The translations under genes and the position numbers were made by a program. Of a stretch of DNA of 64,000 nucleotides, positions 34,001 through 46,377 are shown one piece after another. The notes under the pieces are model-generated. The model did not search any database. It saw only the letters and a list, made by a program, of their open reading frames with translations, and was not told the DNA's origin. The number at the start of each line of letters is the position of its first letter. Position 1 is the stretch's first letter. Source of the stretch: Guyanagaster necrorhizus (Eukaryota > Basidiomycota > Agaricomycetes > Agaricales > Physalacriaceae); contig NW_025064885.1 in NCBI RefSeq assembly GCF_019112545.1, positions 892,073 to 956,072 of the forward strand. Reading direction: 5' to 3'.

Positions 34001-37000
34001 CGCTTGGGTGCCAATCTTCACGAGACGCCGGCCAAGAATCACGTCGTTCCCCGGGCTCTTACTCTTTTGAAGGTTATGGTGGGCCCTAATGGATGGACCG
34101 ACGTTCAGTTTGGTCTTCGGTTCTTCTTGCGATCGCTTGAACAGGTACGTAAACATTCTTCCGACCCACCAATCCTCTAACCATACCATTGTCAGATCGA
34201 CTTGAACACCGAGCAAACTATCGCTCTCGCAGTCTCTTCAGCGAAGGTTCTTCAAGTCATCTGTGCAGAGCAAAGTGATGCTTGGTACACTAAAAATGCC
34301 TCCATACTCCAACAACTCGTGAAAAAGGGAATGATCACCGACGAGAACGATCTACATGATGCTCTAGGACCTATCTTCGATCGTCTGCTTGACCTATTCC
34401 CTTTACCCAAAGAAGAGGAGGACCAGCCAGGAGAGCTTTCGGAGTTCCATTCCTTCATTTATTCGGCCGTTGGCGAAGCACTACGCAATGCGACGACGGT
34501 TCGAGGTGCTCTCACTATATTGCAATCGGTGGTAAAAACCTCACCAGAGAGGATCGAATCCTTCGCCATGCCTCTTGTCAAAATCCTGACTCGATTGACC
34601 AAGGAGCATGCCCAACCTGGCTCAAAAGATGTCGAGAGCACTGTTCGCCTTATCATCACAATCATCGACATCTGTCAGACGTCGATAGCTTTCTTAGCGG
34701 ACCAGCGCCGGTTATTCTTGACCAGCCTTGTTGCTCTTGCCGAGAAATCCAAGACCCTTGCTATCTGCCGCTATATTCTGGACCTTGCTCGTACGTGGGC
34801 ATTGGTGAAGCAGGATTCTTATCCGACATCCAAGGACAAGGCTAATCTCCTGAATAAAATGGGTGCTTACGAGTCGAGAGGCGACTCTTTGTTTAACCTC
34901 TACCTCGAACTCATCTACGAAATCCTCACCGAACCTAGCTTACGTCGGAGCGATCTTACGACCCGGTTAGAGCCAGCTTTCTTGCTGGGCTGTCGAGCAA
35001 AGGATCCCAGTTTGAGGGAGCGTTATATGGGTTTGTTGGATTCCAGTGTGCCTCGCTCCCTTTTCAATCGCATGACTTACATCTTTGGTGTCCAAAATTG
35101 GGAAATCTTAGCAGATAATAACTGGATTTACCTAGCTCTTCATCTGTTGCTCGGCGCAGCTGATAATCTCGACACTCCCAACCCCCGTTCCCTTGCAATC
35201 AGCGCGCCGCTAGTACCGCATGCCAAAACCCAGGACATCGTGCGCTCCCTTCAACGTCTATCGTTTCTCGATCCCCAAACTGCTCATAACACTTGGGTGT
35301 CGATTTTCCCTGCAGCCTGGTCATGTCTCTCTCGACGGGAACAAGCTGACATCACTTACCACATGATTGTTCTTTTGAGCAAGGATTATCATACGAGACA
35401 GGCTCACGTCAGACCAAATGTCATTGAGACTCTGCTCAGTGGAATCCATGCTTGTTCGCCACCTATGACCCTCCCCCCACACCTAGTCAAGTATCTGGCA
35501 AAAACGTTTGGTTGTTGGTACGTTGCCTTGGAAATTCTCGGAGCTTCAATGGACACCGTCAAGGATGACGAACCCAATGTCCGCGACTTTGTCTATGATT
35601 CTCTTGCCGATGTCTATGCAGAACTAGCAGAGGATGATTTATTTTACGGCGTATGGCGAAGACGATGTCTGTACTCGGAGACGAACATCGCTCTGTCTTT
35701 CGAACAGAATGGGATGTGGGAGCAAGCCTCCACTGCGTATGAAACAGCCCAGAGCAGATTGCGGTCAGGAACTATCCCTTTTTCTGAGACGGAGTATTGT
35801 CTTTGGGAAGATCATTGGATATTGTCCGCTGAAAAACTGCAGCAGTGGGAAATCCTGTACGATCTCGGGAGGTCTGATTCTAATCCTGAGATGATGCTGG
35901 AGTGCGCGTGGCGGCTAAAGGATTGGATGGAGAATAGAGCTGCCATGGAAGACTTGATCAATCAATTACCTGAAGTACCTACCCCGCGTCGGCGTGTTTT
36001 TGAGGCTTTCCTGTCCTTACTCAAAACACCAGCCGCCCTGGACAAAAACACAGAGTTCACCCGGATTCTCGAGGATGGTGTACAGCTGACACTCCGAAAG
36101 TGGGTCGGTTTGCCATCACCACTATCCGCCGCCCATATTCCTCTCCTCCAGCACTTCCAACAGTCTGTTGAACTTCAGGAGGCTGTTCAGATATTCGGTT
36201 CCCTTTCTCAGACGACATCACAGAATCTGGAAAAGAAGTCCTCAGAGCTGAAAATGGTCCTGCAGGCGTGGCGAGAGCGCTTGCCGAATCTCCATGACGA
36301 CATTGGTATTTGGAGTGATTTAGTCGCGTGGCGACAGAACGTCTTCAATGCCATCAACAACGCATATATACCCCTCATAGGAAGCTCAACGCAAGGTGGG
36401 AATGGAGGCGCCAGTAACGCCAACACTTTCGGCTATCGAGGCTACCACGAAACGGCTTGGATTATCAACCGTTTCGCGCATGTTGCCCGGAAGCATGATC
36501 TGTTGGAGGCGTGCTTTACTTCGCTCGCCAAAATTTATACCCTACCTAATATCGAAATCTCAGAAGCATTCCTCAAACTTCGTGAGCAGGCTCGCTGCTA
36601 CTACCAAAAACCTAGCGATCTTCAAGCAGGTTTGGAAGTAATCAATAACACAAATCTGCACTATTTCTCCAATGCTCAGAAGGCCGAATTTTTCACCCTC
36701 AAGGGCCTTTTTTACGCGAGATTCAACCGGAGAGAAGATGCGAATATTGCTTTTGGGCAGGCTGTTCAGATGGATATGAACCAAGCTAAATCTTGGGCGG
36801 AGTGGGGACGATGGAATGACAGAATGTTTAAGGAATCAAATCAGCAAGATTTGTCATGTGCTGCAAACGCTGTGAGCTGCTATCTTCAAGCCGCAGGGCT
36901 TTATAAAAGTGGCAAAGCCCGACCTCTATTGGGACGGGTTCTGTGGCTCTTGAGCTTAGACGACAGCACTTTCACGATTTCGCGAGCCTTCGACACCTAT

Positions 37001-39502
37001 AAAGGAGACGCTTCGTTTTGGTTCTGGATAACCCTTATTCCACAACTGTGTCAATCCATTTCCCTTCGAGAGGTCAAACAAGCGCGATATCTGCTCCTCA
37101 ATCTAGCGAGGCACTACCCACAGGTGTGTTTCTCTCTTTTCATTGAAAAAGAAATATTTAAAGCATCATTAGGCTCTTTTCTTCCATCTCAGGACTACAC
37201 GCGAAGAGATGCAAGCCGGCAGGAAAGCCGCAGCCATACGCGCAGCTGCACTTGCAGGACAGACCGTCCCCGCAGGCGCCGTCATAGGACAAACAAGCAA
37301 TGATACGCATCCTCCTCCTGTAAATGCACCTCCGCAGCAACAAAACGAAGGCAATCCTGCGTCCGAACCTTCGCGACCACCATCACGTAAGAGTACCTTG
37401 TTTGACACTTACAACTATTATGCTCATAAAAACAAAGCATGGGAGTACGTCGAGGAAATAGTCCAGATTCTCAAAGCAGCGTTTCCTTTACTTCTCCTAA
37501 GCCTCGAAACCATGCTTGATCAGCTGCTTTCAAGGTTCAAACCTTCAAATGATGAAGACATATATAGGCACATATGCTTACTTCTTCAAGATGGTTCCCA
37601 GGTAAATTCTTAGTAATGTCTCGACTTTCCGATCAGGACCTGAAATCTATGTTCAGCACTACCTCGTGCGCATGAACTCAACAAATGAAGACGTCGAATT
37701 GCCAGTACAGACGACCCAAACATTACAAAAAATTGCTCAGAACATGCCAGGACGCGCGAAGGCGAGTATTCTTTACGTGCAAGCACTCGTGATGCTCACC
37801 GATGACACAGAAAGACTACGAAGACGATTTTGTCAACACAAAACTCACTCTCTACGAGTATATTCACCGGCTGCAGCAGTGGCGAGACAGATACGAAAAG
37901 ATCCTCGATGCCCGACCACGCTTCCAGACCCTCGACATTCTTAGCCACTACTTGACAGAATTCCAGTATAGCAAGGTTGACGAGATTGAAGTGCCGGGGC
38001 AGTATACTGAGGTATACATGACAAGTACTGATGTGTTCATTTTTCTGACATTCTTAAAGGAGAAGGATAACAATCAAAACTTCGTCAAGATCCTGAAGTT
38101 CTCACCGAAATTCGAGAACTGGCGCACTCACGGTCTATGTTCCAAACGTATCACGATGATTGGAAGCGACAACTCTAGCATCTCATTTTGTGCCCAGCAG
38201 CCTCCCTTCCGTCACAATCGTCGGGAAGAACGAATAATGCAGTTATGTCGCACCTTTAACGGGTACGTCTTTTCCATCCACGAGACGCGATTATGAAATG
38301 ATCTGGAATGACAGTGTTTTGGCGCGAAAGAAGGAGACTAGGAAGAGAAATTTGGCTTTCCATCTGCCCACCGCTGTATTGTGCAGTTCCACCTTCAGAC
38401 TATATCACATGGATGCCTCGTATGTATCCTTCGGCGACATCTACGATCTTCACTGCGAGGCGACCGGCATATCTCGTGAAGATCCCATATTATATAGCGG
38501 CGAGAAAGTTAGAAGGATTCTTCGCGAAGCCAAGCAAACGGGGCAGGTATGTATCACGGAGATCTCTGTTGAATGGGTATATTAATTTTGTTAAGGTTCT
38601 GAAGCCAGAGTATCTTACCCTCAAGAAACTCATTTTCGATGAGATTACCGCCAAGATGGTTCCAGAAGATATCATCACTCGGGTAATACTATTGCTTACG
38701 TCGGCATGGCTTATCTCTGAACGCCCTTTGATAGTATATGATTCGTACTATGGATGGACCTAGCGAATTGTGGCGGATGCGAAAGCAGTTTGCGCTACAA
38801 GTCGCTGCTTGTAGTTTTATGACCTATTTGCTCTGCGTTGGCGGGCGACTGCCATCGCGCTTCTATATATCTCGGTCGACGGGTCAAATTGCGATGACGG
38901 AGCTCCTACCCTGTTCGTTTTGATCAGTGTTCTTCTACCCATCTCTCTGACCAAAACTATAGCTATGACTAGCAACCATCCACAGTTTGCAACAAGCGAC
39001 GTAGTCCCTTTCCGTCTGACCCCAAATATGCAACATTTCATGTCCCCTATATTCATGGAGGGTATTCTCGCCACTAGTTTGATGTCCATGGGACGTTGTC
39101 TTACGGAGCCAGAGGTATGTCGCTCTAATGGAAGTCTGTTTGATACTCTCATGCTCATGTCCGTTGTAGTATGAGTTGGAACCACAGCTCTACCTTTATG
39201 TTCGCGATGAAGTTCTTGTCTGGATGCGTGGCACCGGAAAACATTGGAATCCGCAGCAGACACAATCAGTGACAGATAATGTCAAAATCATCGTCAAACG
39301 CGCAGAGGTATTTGCATGTAAGATTGAACGCGAACAAGTGAGTTGTTCTTATCTCATTACGATCCTGACCTCATTTCCGCAGGCTCTACAGGGTGTCCCT
39401 CTTCAAGTCCCAGTGATGCAGACCGTCATCAATTTGATTGCCACCGCTACAAACCCTGTCCAATTATCAAAAATGGGGGAACTTTACTCTCCTTGGTACT
39501 AA
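28026..39502 (+). CDS. TRA1: Tra1/TRRAP, pseudokinase scaffold of SAGA and NuA4
   Basis: Very large PIKK-family protein that recruits the SAGA and NuA4 histone acetyltransferase complexes to activators. Start chosen at MATPNGQQ (28026). My model has 18 exons, with introns from 28881 to 39382, mostly 44-60 nt; frame arithmetic closes and gives about 3543 aa. The N-terminal two thirds are HEAT-type helical repeats (for example GNVRQSSIEVTKLHVACIKL). The FAT region lies in exon 8 (AWIINRFAHVARKHDLLEAC). The kinase-like region contains RREERIMQLCRTFNG and RKKETRKRNLAFHLP, and a FATC-like end closes with SPWY. The catalytic kinase motifs are absent, as in all Tra1 proteins. Two junctions are less certain: the intron at about 37594-37656 (two acceptors fit) and a 34-nt intron at 37777-37810. 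Confidence 0.95.
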
Positions 39503-39890
39503 CAGTGTAGCACAAATTTGTACAAGTAATAATTCTCAATCTGTATTATATCACAATCGTCTGGATTCTGTCATTTCTGTTCTCGTGGATCCAGGCTAAG
39601 GTCGGCGCAAACGCATCGTGAGTCAAAGGGCACCTAGTGATGGCAGTATACATGCATAATCGCCGGTATTCTAGCACAATTATGCGCATACAGTCTAATG
39701 GTAGGCTCTCGGTTTACTTCGCCCTTTCACAGTGGGAATGAGGGGTAGCAACCATGTTGGTCTGAGTTTTGGTCACGGCACAGATGTTCCTGCGCTGGTC
39801 ATCCCACGCCATTACGGCCCTACCACAGAAAATACCTGATGGTATTTACTTCCAGCGTACCAGATTGCTCGATTCAGTGTAGTACGATAT
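39503..39890. other. Convergent intergenic region
   Basis: 388 bp between the 3' ends of TRA1 and the BRD8-like gene. Nothing coding seen; presumably holds both 3' UTRs and polyadenylation sites. Confidence 0.7.
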
Positions 39891-42042
39891 TTAGTGTGTT
39901 TTCCTATTACTTAAGTACCCCTCAGTCTGCCTGTGTGTATTAATCATAACTTCACTTTCGTACATCATCTACGAAGACTGTAAATCGAATATCGCTAAGA
40001 CTGATATGACAGCACTTACATCTTCCGTCATGGAATATATATCTGAACCAGGTCGATTGTACATCATCGCATTGGCAAACATGAGATATATGTCTCTTTG
40101 ATACTCCAAAGAGTTGCAAATGACACCGTCTTTGATCCTGGCCTTGATAGTTTTTAAGTCTACGGGCCGCTTGACGATATCGCGATAATCTGGTGCTTCA
40201 GAGGCTTTGATGGGGTTATGAAAAATATTGCCACTACGGTGTTGAGAGATTTGGGAGTGTAGCATTCCGATGACATTTTGGAATCGCTTGAGCGCCACCT
40301 GTTCTTCCGTGCGGTCTCCACGGCGACGCGTTCGAGCACTGGAAGGGCCTAGGGAGTGAATTGTTTGAAACGCTACTAGACACTCGAAGAGGGTGATGTC
40401 GCACCAGGTTCATCGTCATCTGGTTCTGAAGGTTCTCGCAAACGCTTCCTGTCACGAAGCCCATCACTTTGCTCTGGATTAGACGCTTTTCGTTTGCCTT
40501 GCTCTTGACAATGAGGGACTGTATCTCTGCAAATACAATGAAACAGCCTACTTCGTCTCGTCGTAACTGCATCAGCACTTGGAGAATCGGCCTGATCTTC
40601 TTGAGGAGTCGCTACCATTTCAATATCTGCTTCAAGCAATGCATCACCGTCCTCGGGGACGGAGGTTCCACGTCGCTGACGTCGGCTTTTGGCGGTCTTA
40701 GCTTGTGCGGCTGCGGTAGCTGACGGCCGCTGTCGACGTGTTGATTCTGAAAATTCCGGTCAAATGGAAAGAAATGCTGATAGAATACATATTATTACTG
40801 CGAGTAGCTTGTAATGGCTCGTCTCCTGATGTCGAACCGTCTTCTTCAAGATCTGCACCTTGGGGGGTGCCTTCAGGCTCCTCTGCTGCCGTATCAACAT
40901 CTATAACTTCAGGCGGTGAATGCGGTTCTGATTCGTATCCTTCAACAGGTTGATGGGAAACTTCTGCAGTCTGCACCACGTCAGGCTCTGCCGGTTTTGC
41001 TGAAAGCGACGTTAGGTCATGAAGTGGGGCTTCCGTAAGCTCTTGAAGAAGCCTGTGCAGAATTTCTATGAAGGATACGATCAGAAGAAGATAAGCACTA
41101 ACTTCGGTGAATTCTCTCGTGGAGGTGCGTCCGAAACATCGTCTTCGGTTGATACAAGTGGAACTTCTAGAGATACAGTGTCGTCTTCCACCGGAATATC
41201 CAGTTCCTACATAAAATTCTTGATATAATGATACGACAACACGGAACGCCGGACGATACCATTGGGAGAGTGGACGTAGTGGCCGTCCTATTAATCTCTG
41301 GAACAGGCATCTCTTCCGTGGTTGCTTCGGGAATTGATATAACCTACAATGGTTGAGGAACAATCTGAACCATAATCGTAAAAATACAGACCGTCTCTTT
41401 TACCTCCTCGTCAGGAACTCCAGAAATGTCAGCTCGAATCTTGTCATCCCAAGAGCCCGACCGTATGTCTTCAATTTCCGCGAGAATTCTCCTAAGAGCT
41501 TGTTATTGACAGGCTGAAGGAGGGTGTTATCATTTACTTGAATTTTGCTTCTTCGGCTGAAATGTCATCTCGTAGCTCCTGGTATCGAGCAAGGTATTGA
41601 TGTTTCGCCAACTTGAGATTCACGTCCGCTAGGGTTCATTGAGAAATCCACCAGCATGAGAAAAAGGAAAACTGGGAACCTTTAGGTTCATTACTTTCTT
41701 GCGAACTGAAAAGATGTTAACAACGCGTAAGAATGTCGAATGAATCAAACCGTACAATTCGAGTTCGGCGTCCTTTATAAGATAACTGTACATGGCTGCA
41801 CAGGACTGATACAACAATAAAATTCAATCTGATCTTTGAACTCTAAACAAGAAGGGGCGTACTTGGGGAGTGAAGAAAGACTTGGGGTGCGCAAGAAGAG
41901 GATGTTTAGAAAGAATTTTTGCGATGGCAGTCCATTCTGCACCAATTTCCCAGACTGCTTGGGCCATAATAAGACGATCTAGTTTTGAAAGACGGCTCAT
42001 GTCAACTGAAGCGGCATGAGACCGGCGACGAGTACTGCTCAT
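39891..42042 (-). CDS. BRD8/Bdc1-like bromodomain protein (NuA4 subunit)
   Basis: Minus-strand multi-exon gene starting at 42042 (MSSTRRRSHAA). The N-terminal exon is SANT-like (KLDRLIMAQAVWEIGAEWTAIA, then FFTPQ) and splices at 41862/41805 to SCAAMYSYLIKDAEL. Next come a coiled-coil-like RYQELRDDISAEEAKIQ and IEDIRSGSWDDKI, acidic and Ser/Pro-rich exons, then a C-terminal bromodomain: FQNVIGMLHSQISQH, then YRDIVKRPVDLKTIKARI, and FANAMMYNRPGSDIYSMTED. The last intron is 40019-39969. The final exon restores the bromodomain C helix (MMYESEVMINTHRQTEGY) and stops at 39891. SANT-like start plus C-terminal bromodomain is the BRD8 layout. Middle exon borders are approximate. Confidence 0.82.
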
Positions 42043-42189
42043 TGTGCGACGGTTAGTGTTAGGACTAGTAGTGTTACTTAAAAAGTAAGAGCACTGCCGT
42101 CAAATGCCGTGATCGCGGCCGGTCTCTCGGCAAGCTGCGGTGACGTTGACTTGGGGTTGCCAGGCTCGTATTCTTGTCTCTTCACCACC
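42043..42189. promoter_or_regulatory. Bidirectional promoter, BRD8-like / PEP4
   Basis: The two start codons are only 147 bp apart and point away from each other, so both genes must share this control region. I see no TATA box on either strand. Confidence 0.65.
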
Positions 42190-43731
<1,542 letters not shown>

Positions 43732-44002
43732 GCATTTCTACTGTATATGGATTGTGACAGGTCGTCGCCATTCTACTATTTTCCCGATTGTGGACAGACC
43801 GGTTGTAAGATTACTTAGAGAGTCGTTGCGTCCTGAGTATGATATTATTTCCTTTCGTGTGTTAAGTCTACCGTACTAAATATTGGGATATCACTTTTTA
43901 TCCTGACAATAAATTGACGCCACCGATGTGTTGACTCATGTAAACAATCTGATCGACTACCTTTCTCTGAGTCTTCTCCATGCGGGAGCTTCTAACTTGG
44001 AG

Positions 44003-45863
44003 ATGATATCGCATGCAGCGGGGTTACCATTGACGTTGACCCAGAACCTCCCTTCGTTGACACGCTCGACTTGTTTCAGGAATGATTGTCTGGCCAGTCT
44101 CTTCCGACGACCACTGGATCGAGTAAACGTACTTGGTGAGGAGGAGGCTGAGGGCCACACCGGGTACATCCGCATTTCTGCGCCAGTGTTCTGCGACTGA
44201 TATGTTTTTGCGAGAAGATGTGTCAATGCTCTTAGTTGGGCGCATGACGGCGAGCTTCTCCTCAGCGGCGGGGACGATACAACGTATGTCGCCACCTTGT
44301 AGCATATAAACAAATTTTTACCACATCATCGACAGAGTTAGAATATGGAGGATGGATTCCACCGTCAGTGACGCTGAGTATCCTTTTGTGTGTTGCGCCG
44401 TGATACACACTGGTCATCGAGCCAATATCTTCAATGCGCGTATGCTTCCTCATTCTTCCCGAATGTTCGTAGCATTCCTCCTTTTGACGATGACGTTCTT
44501 ACATCTTAAATCAGAGCTACGGTCGCAGGTGATAAGCAAATTCTCGTGTTTGATATCGGGGAAGTGCACGGACCATCTGCGCGAGGTTGTGAAGGTAGGT
44601 ATTCGGAAACCCCGACGCATACACTGCGTTGTCATGAGGATCGTGTCAAGAGGATTGTCACAGAGGATAGTCCTGATGTTTTCCTGACGGTGTCCGAAGT
44701 GCGTTATTCTGAGGTTCAAATACTGCGCGCCTTCACATTGCCACAGGATGGAACTGTTCGTCAGCACGACCTTCGAACTTCTCATGCATGCCGTACCGGA
44801 TGCCCAGCTCCCCTGGTCCAAGTCGACTTTGAATTGACCTCCTTAGCCATGTCTCCCCTCACGCCGTATCAATTTGTTGTTGCTGGAGACTCAGCCTATG
44901 TTAGTCTGATCCCATCACTTGTTTTCTGCATAGTTATATAATTCAACAGGGATACCTGTTTGATCGGCGTCATCTTCAGACAACTTCAAGTCAGCCATCG
45001 AGCGTCTTCTCCACGGATCTGACGACCTGTGTCCGACGATTTGGACGTCCTGAACCTGCTGATGACGCAGATAGTCGTCCTCGACGACAGCATATTACTG
45101 GAGCGCGCATGTCCTCGCATGCTGGTGACGAAGTACACGTATTACCTTTTCATGGTGCAGTATGTTGCTTATTGTAACTTACAATAGGTACTCTTGGGTA
45201 GGTAGATAGTAGCCCTTACCCTTGACATATCCTTGATGGGACCGTATAGCTTATAGCGGGGACGTCGTGTATCGCTACTCTGCTTTGGGAGAGTCCGAGG
45301 AGGAAAAAGGCACCCCGACCATCATGCCAATACAGAAATATGCTGGCGCTCGGAATGTCGATACGGTCAAGGATGGTACGTGGATGATGTTGATCCTATA
45401 CTCTTATATTCATCAAACAGTCAACTTTCTTGGACCGAGTGATGAATATGTTACTGTTGGATCCGATGATGGAAACTTCTTTGTGTGGAACAAGGAAAAT
45501 GGGAATCTTCACGGTATTTACGAAGGCGACGGTAGCGTGGTCAACGTTATCGAGGGTCATCCACATCTCCCTCTTCTCGCCGTGAGTGGAATTGATACTA
45601 CGGTGAAGGTTAGTCGACACGAAATTTTCATCTGCATATCTTGGTGCTATAGATGTGTCCAGTTGTTTGCGCCCACCGACGAGGAAAGCGAATTCTCCCG
45701 AATGGATAATGCTGAAGCCATCATTGAAAGAAACCAGCGAAGCAGGTCTATTCGAAGTATTCGTAGTGTTGATATGGCGGCGTTGATGCAGCTATATGAA
45801 GCTGGCCAGGTCCGCGTTTCTGTTGACGGGGATTCGGATGTAATTCCCTGTCGTAACCAATAG
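44003..45863 (+). CDS. WD40 protein, DCAF6/WDTC1-like (CUL4-DDB1 receptor type)
   Basis: Ten exons in my model (44003-44163, 44218-44283, 44336-44464, 44515-44698, 44747-44899, 44950-45132, 45188-45201, 45257-45375, 45421-45608, 45663-45863), about 465 aa. WD repeats: EGHTGCVNALSWAHDGELLLSG, TGHRANIFNARMLPHS, CHEDRVKRIVTEDSPDVFLTVSEDGTVRQHDLR, a repeat with GYLFDRRHLQ, YVTVGSDDGNFFVWN, and HPHLPLLAVSGIDTTVK. HxNRVKRI-type and 'EDGxxRQxDLR' blocks are typical of DCAF6/WDTC1, substrate receptors of CUL4-DDB1 ubiquitin ligases. Exon 7 is only 14 nt; it is required for the frame to close. The C-terminus is charged (NQRSRSIRSIRSVDMAALMQLY). Start codon tentative: first in-frame ATG. Confidence 0.8.
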
Positions 45864-46377
45864 ACTCGGAAGCGTCTGGGAGGAGGAAGTTATGTTGTGT
45901 ACGATAATGTAACATACAAATATAATATTTCAGCTTGAATTTTACGTCGTCATCAAGCGCCACATGGCTGACCCAGCACTTGGACTTGAATACTCTTGAC
46001 CGGTCCAAGCCTTGACAATATCGGTTGGCCTTAGTCTGTTTTTTTAACAGACGACACTGACGACATTCTATCTGGACGCAACGAATGTTTTCTATCCTTT
46101 GTTATGTAAGTCACTATCTTGCAAAAGTACTATTTCTGCTGCTTACTGTCTCATTTTCTCCTGCTATTTATTCATTGTTTTCTTTGGCCTACTACTGCAA
46201 AGCACATCTACGCCTCTCTCTGAAAATACCCGTAAACGATCCTTCGTCCCAGCTTTCAAATCCGGTTCATTCCCAGTCAGTCTAATAACGCGCTCACCGA
46301 TGACACAACGTTCAGTTTTTTAGCATAGGGACACGTCACGCTTCATTTCATTGTCAAGGACGATACAAGCAGCTTAC
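45864..46377. other. Intergenic region before CTK1-like gene
   Basis: 514 bp. Contains the WD40 3' UTR and the kinase promoter. The stretch 46060-46200 is rich in T and C. No reading frame or RNA gene recognised. Confidence 0.6.

Noticed and set aside
37193..37303. TRA1 exon 9 starting at the AG at 37192
   Set aside because: It gives a frame (DYTRRDASRQ) ending in a stop at 37303. The AG at 37172 gives ALFFHLRTTREEMQ, which fits the family and stays open.
39949..40019. C-terminus of the bromodomain protein by simple read-through (..MTEDVSAVISVLAIFDLQSS)
   Set aside because: A good GTAAGT donor at 40019 and an AG at 39969 lead to an exon that completes the bromodomain helix, so the read-through end is intron sequence.
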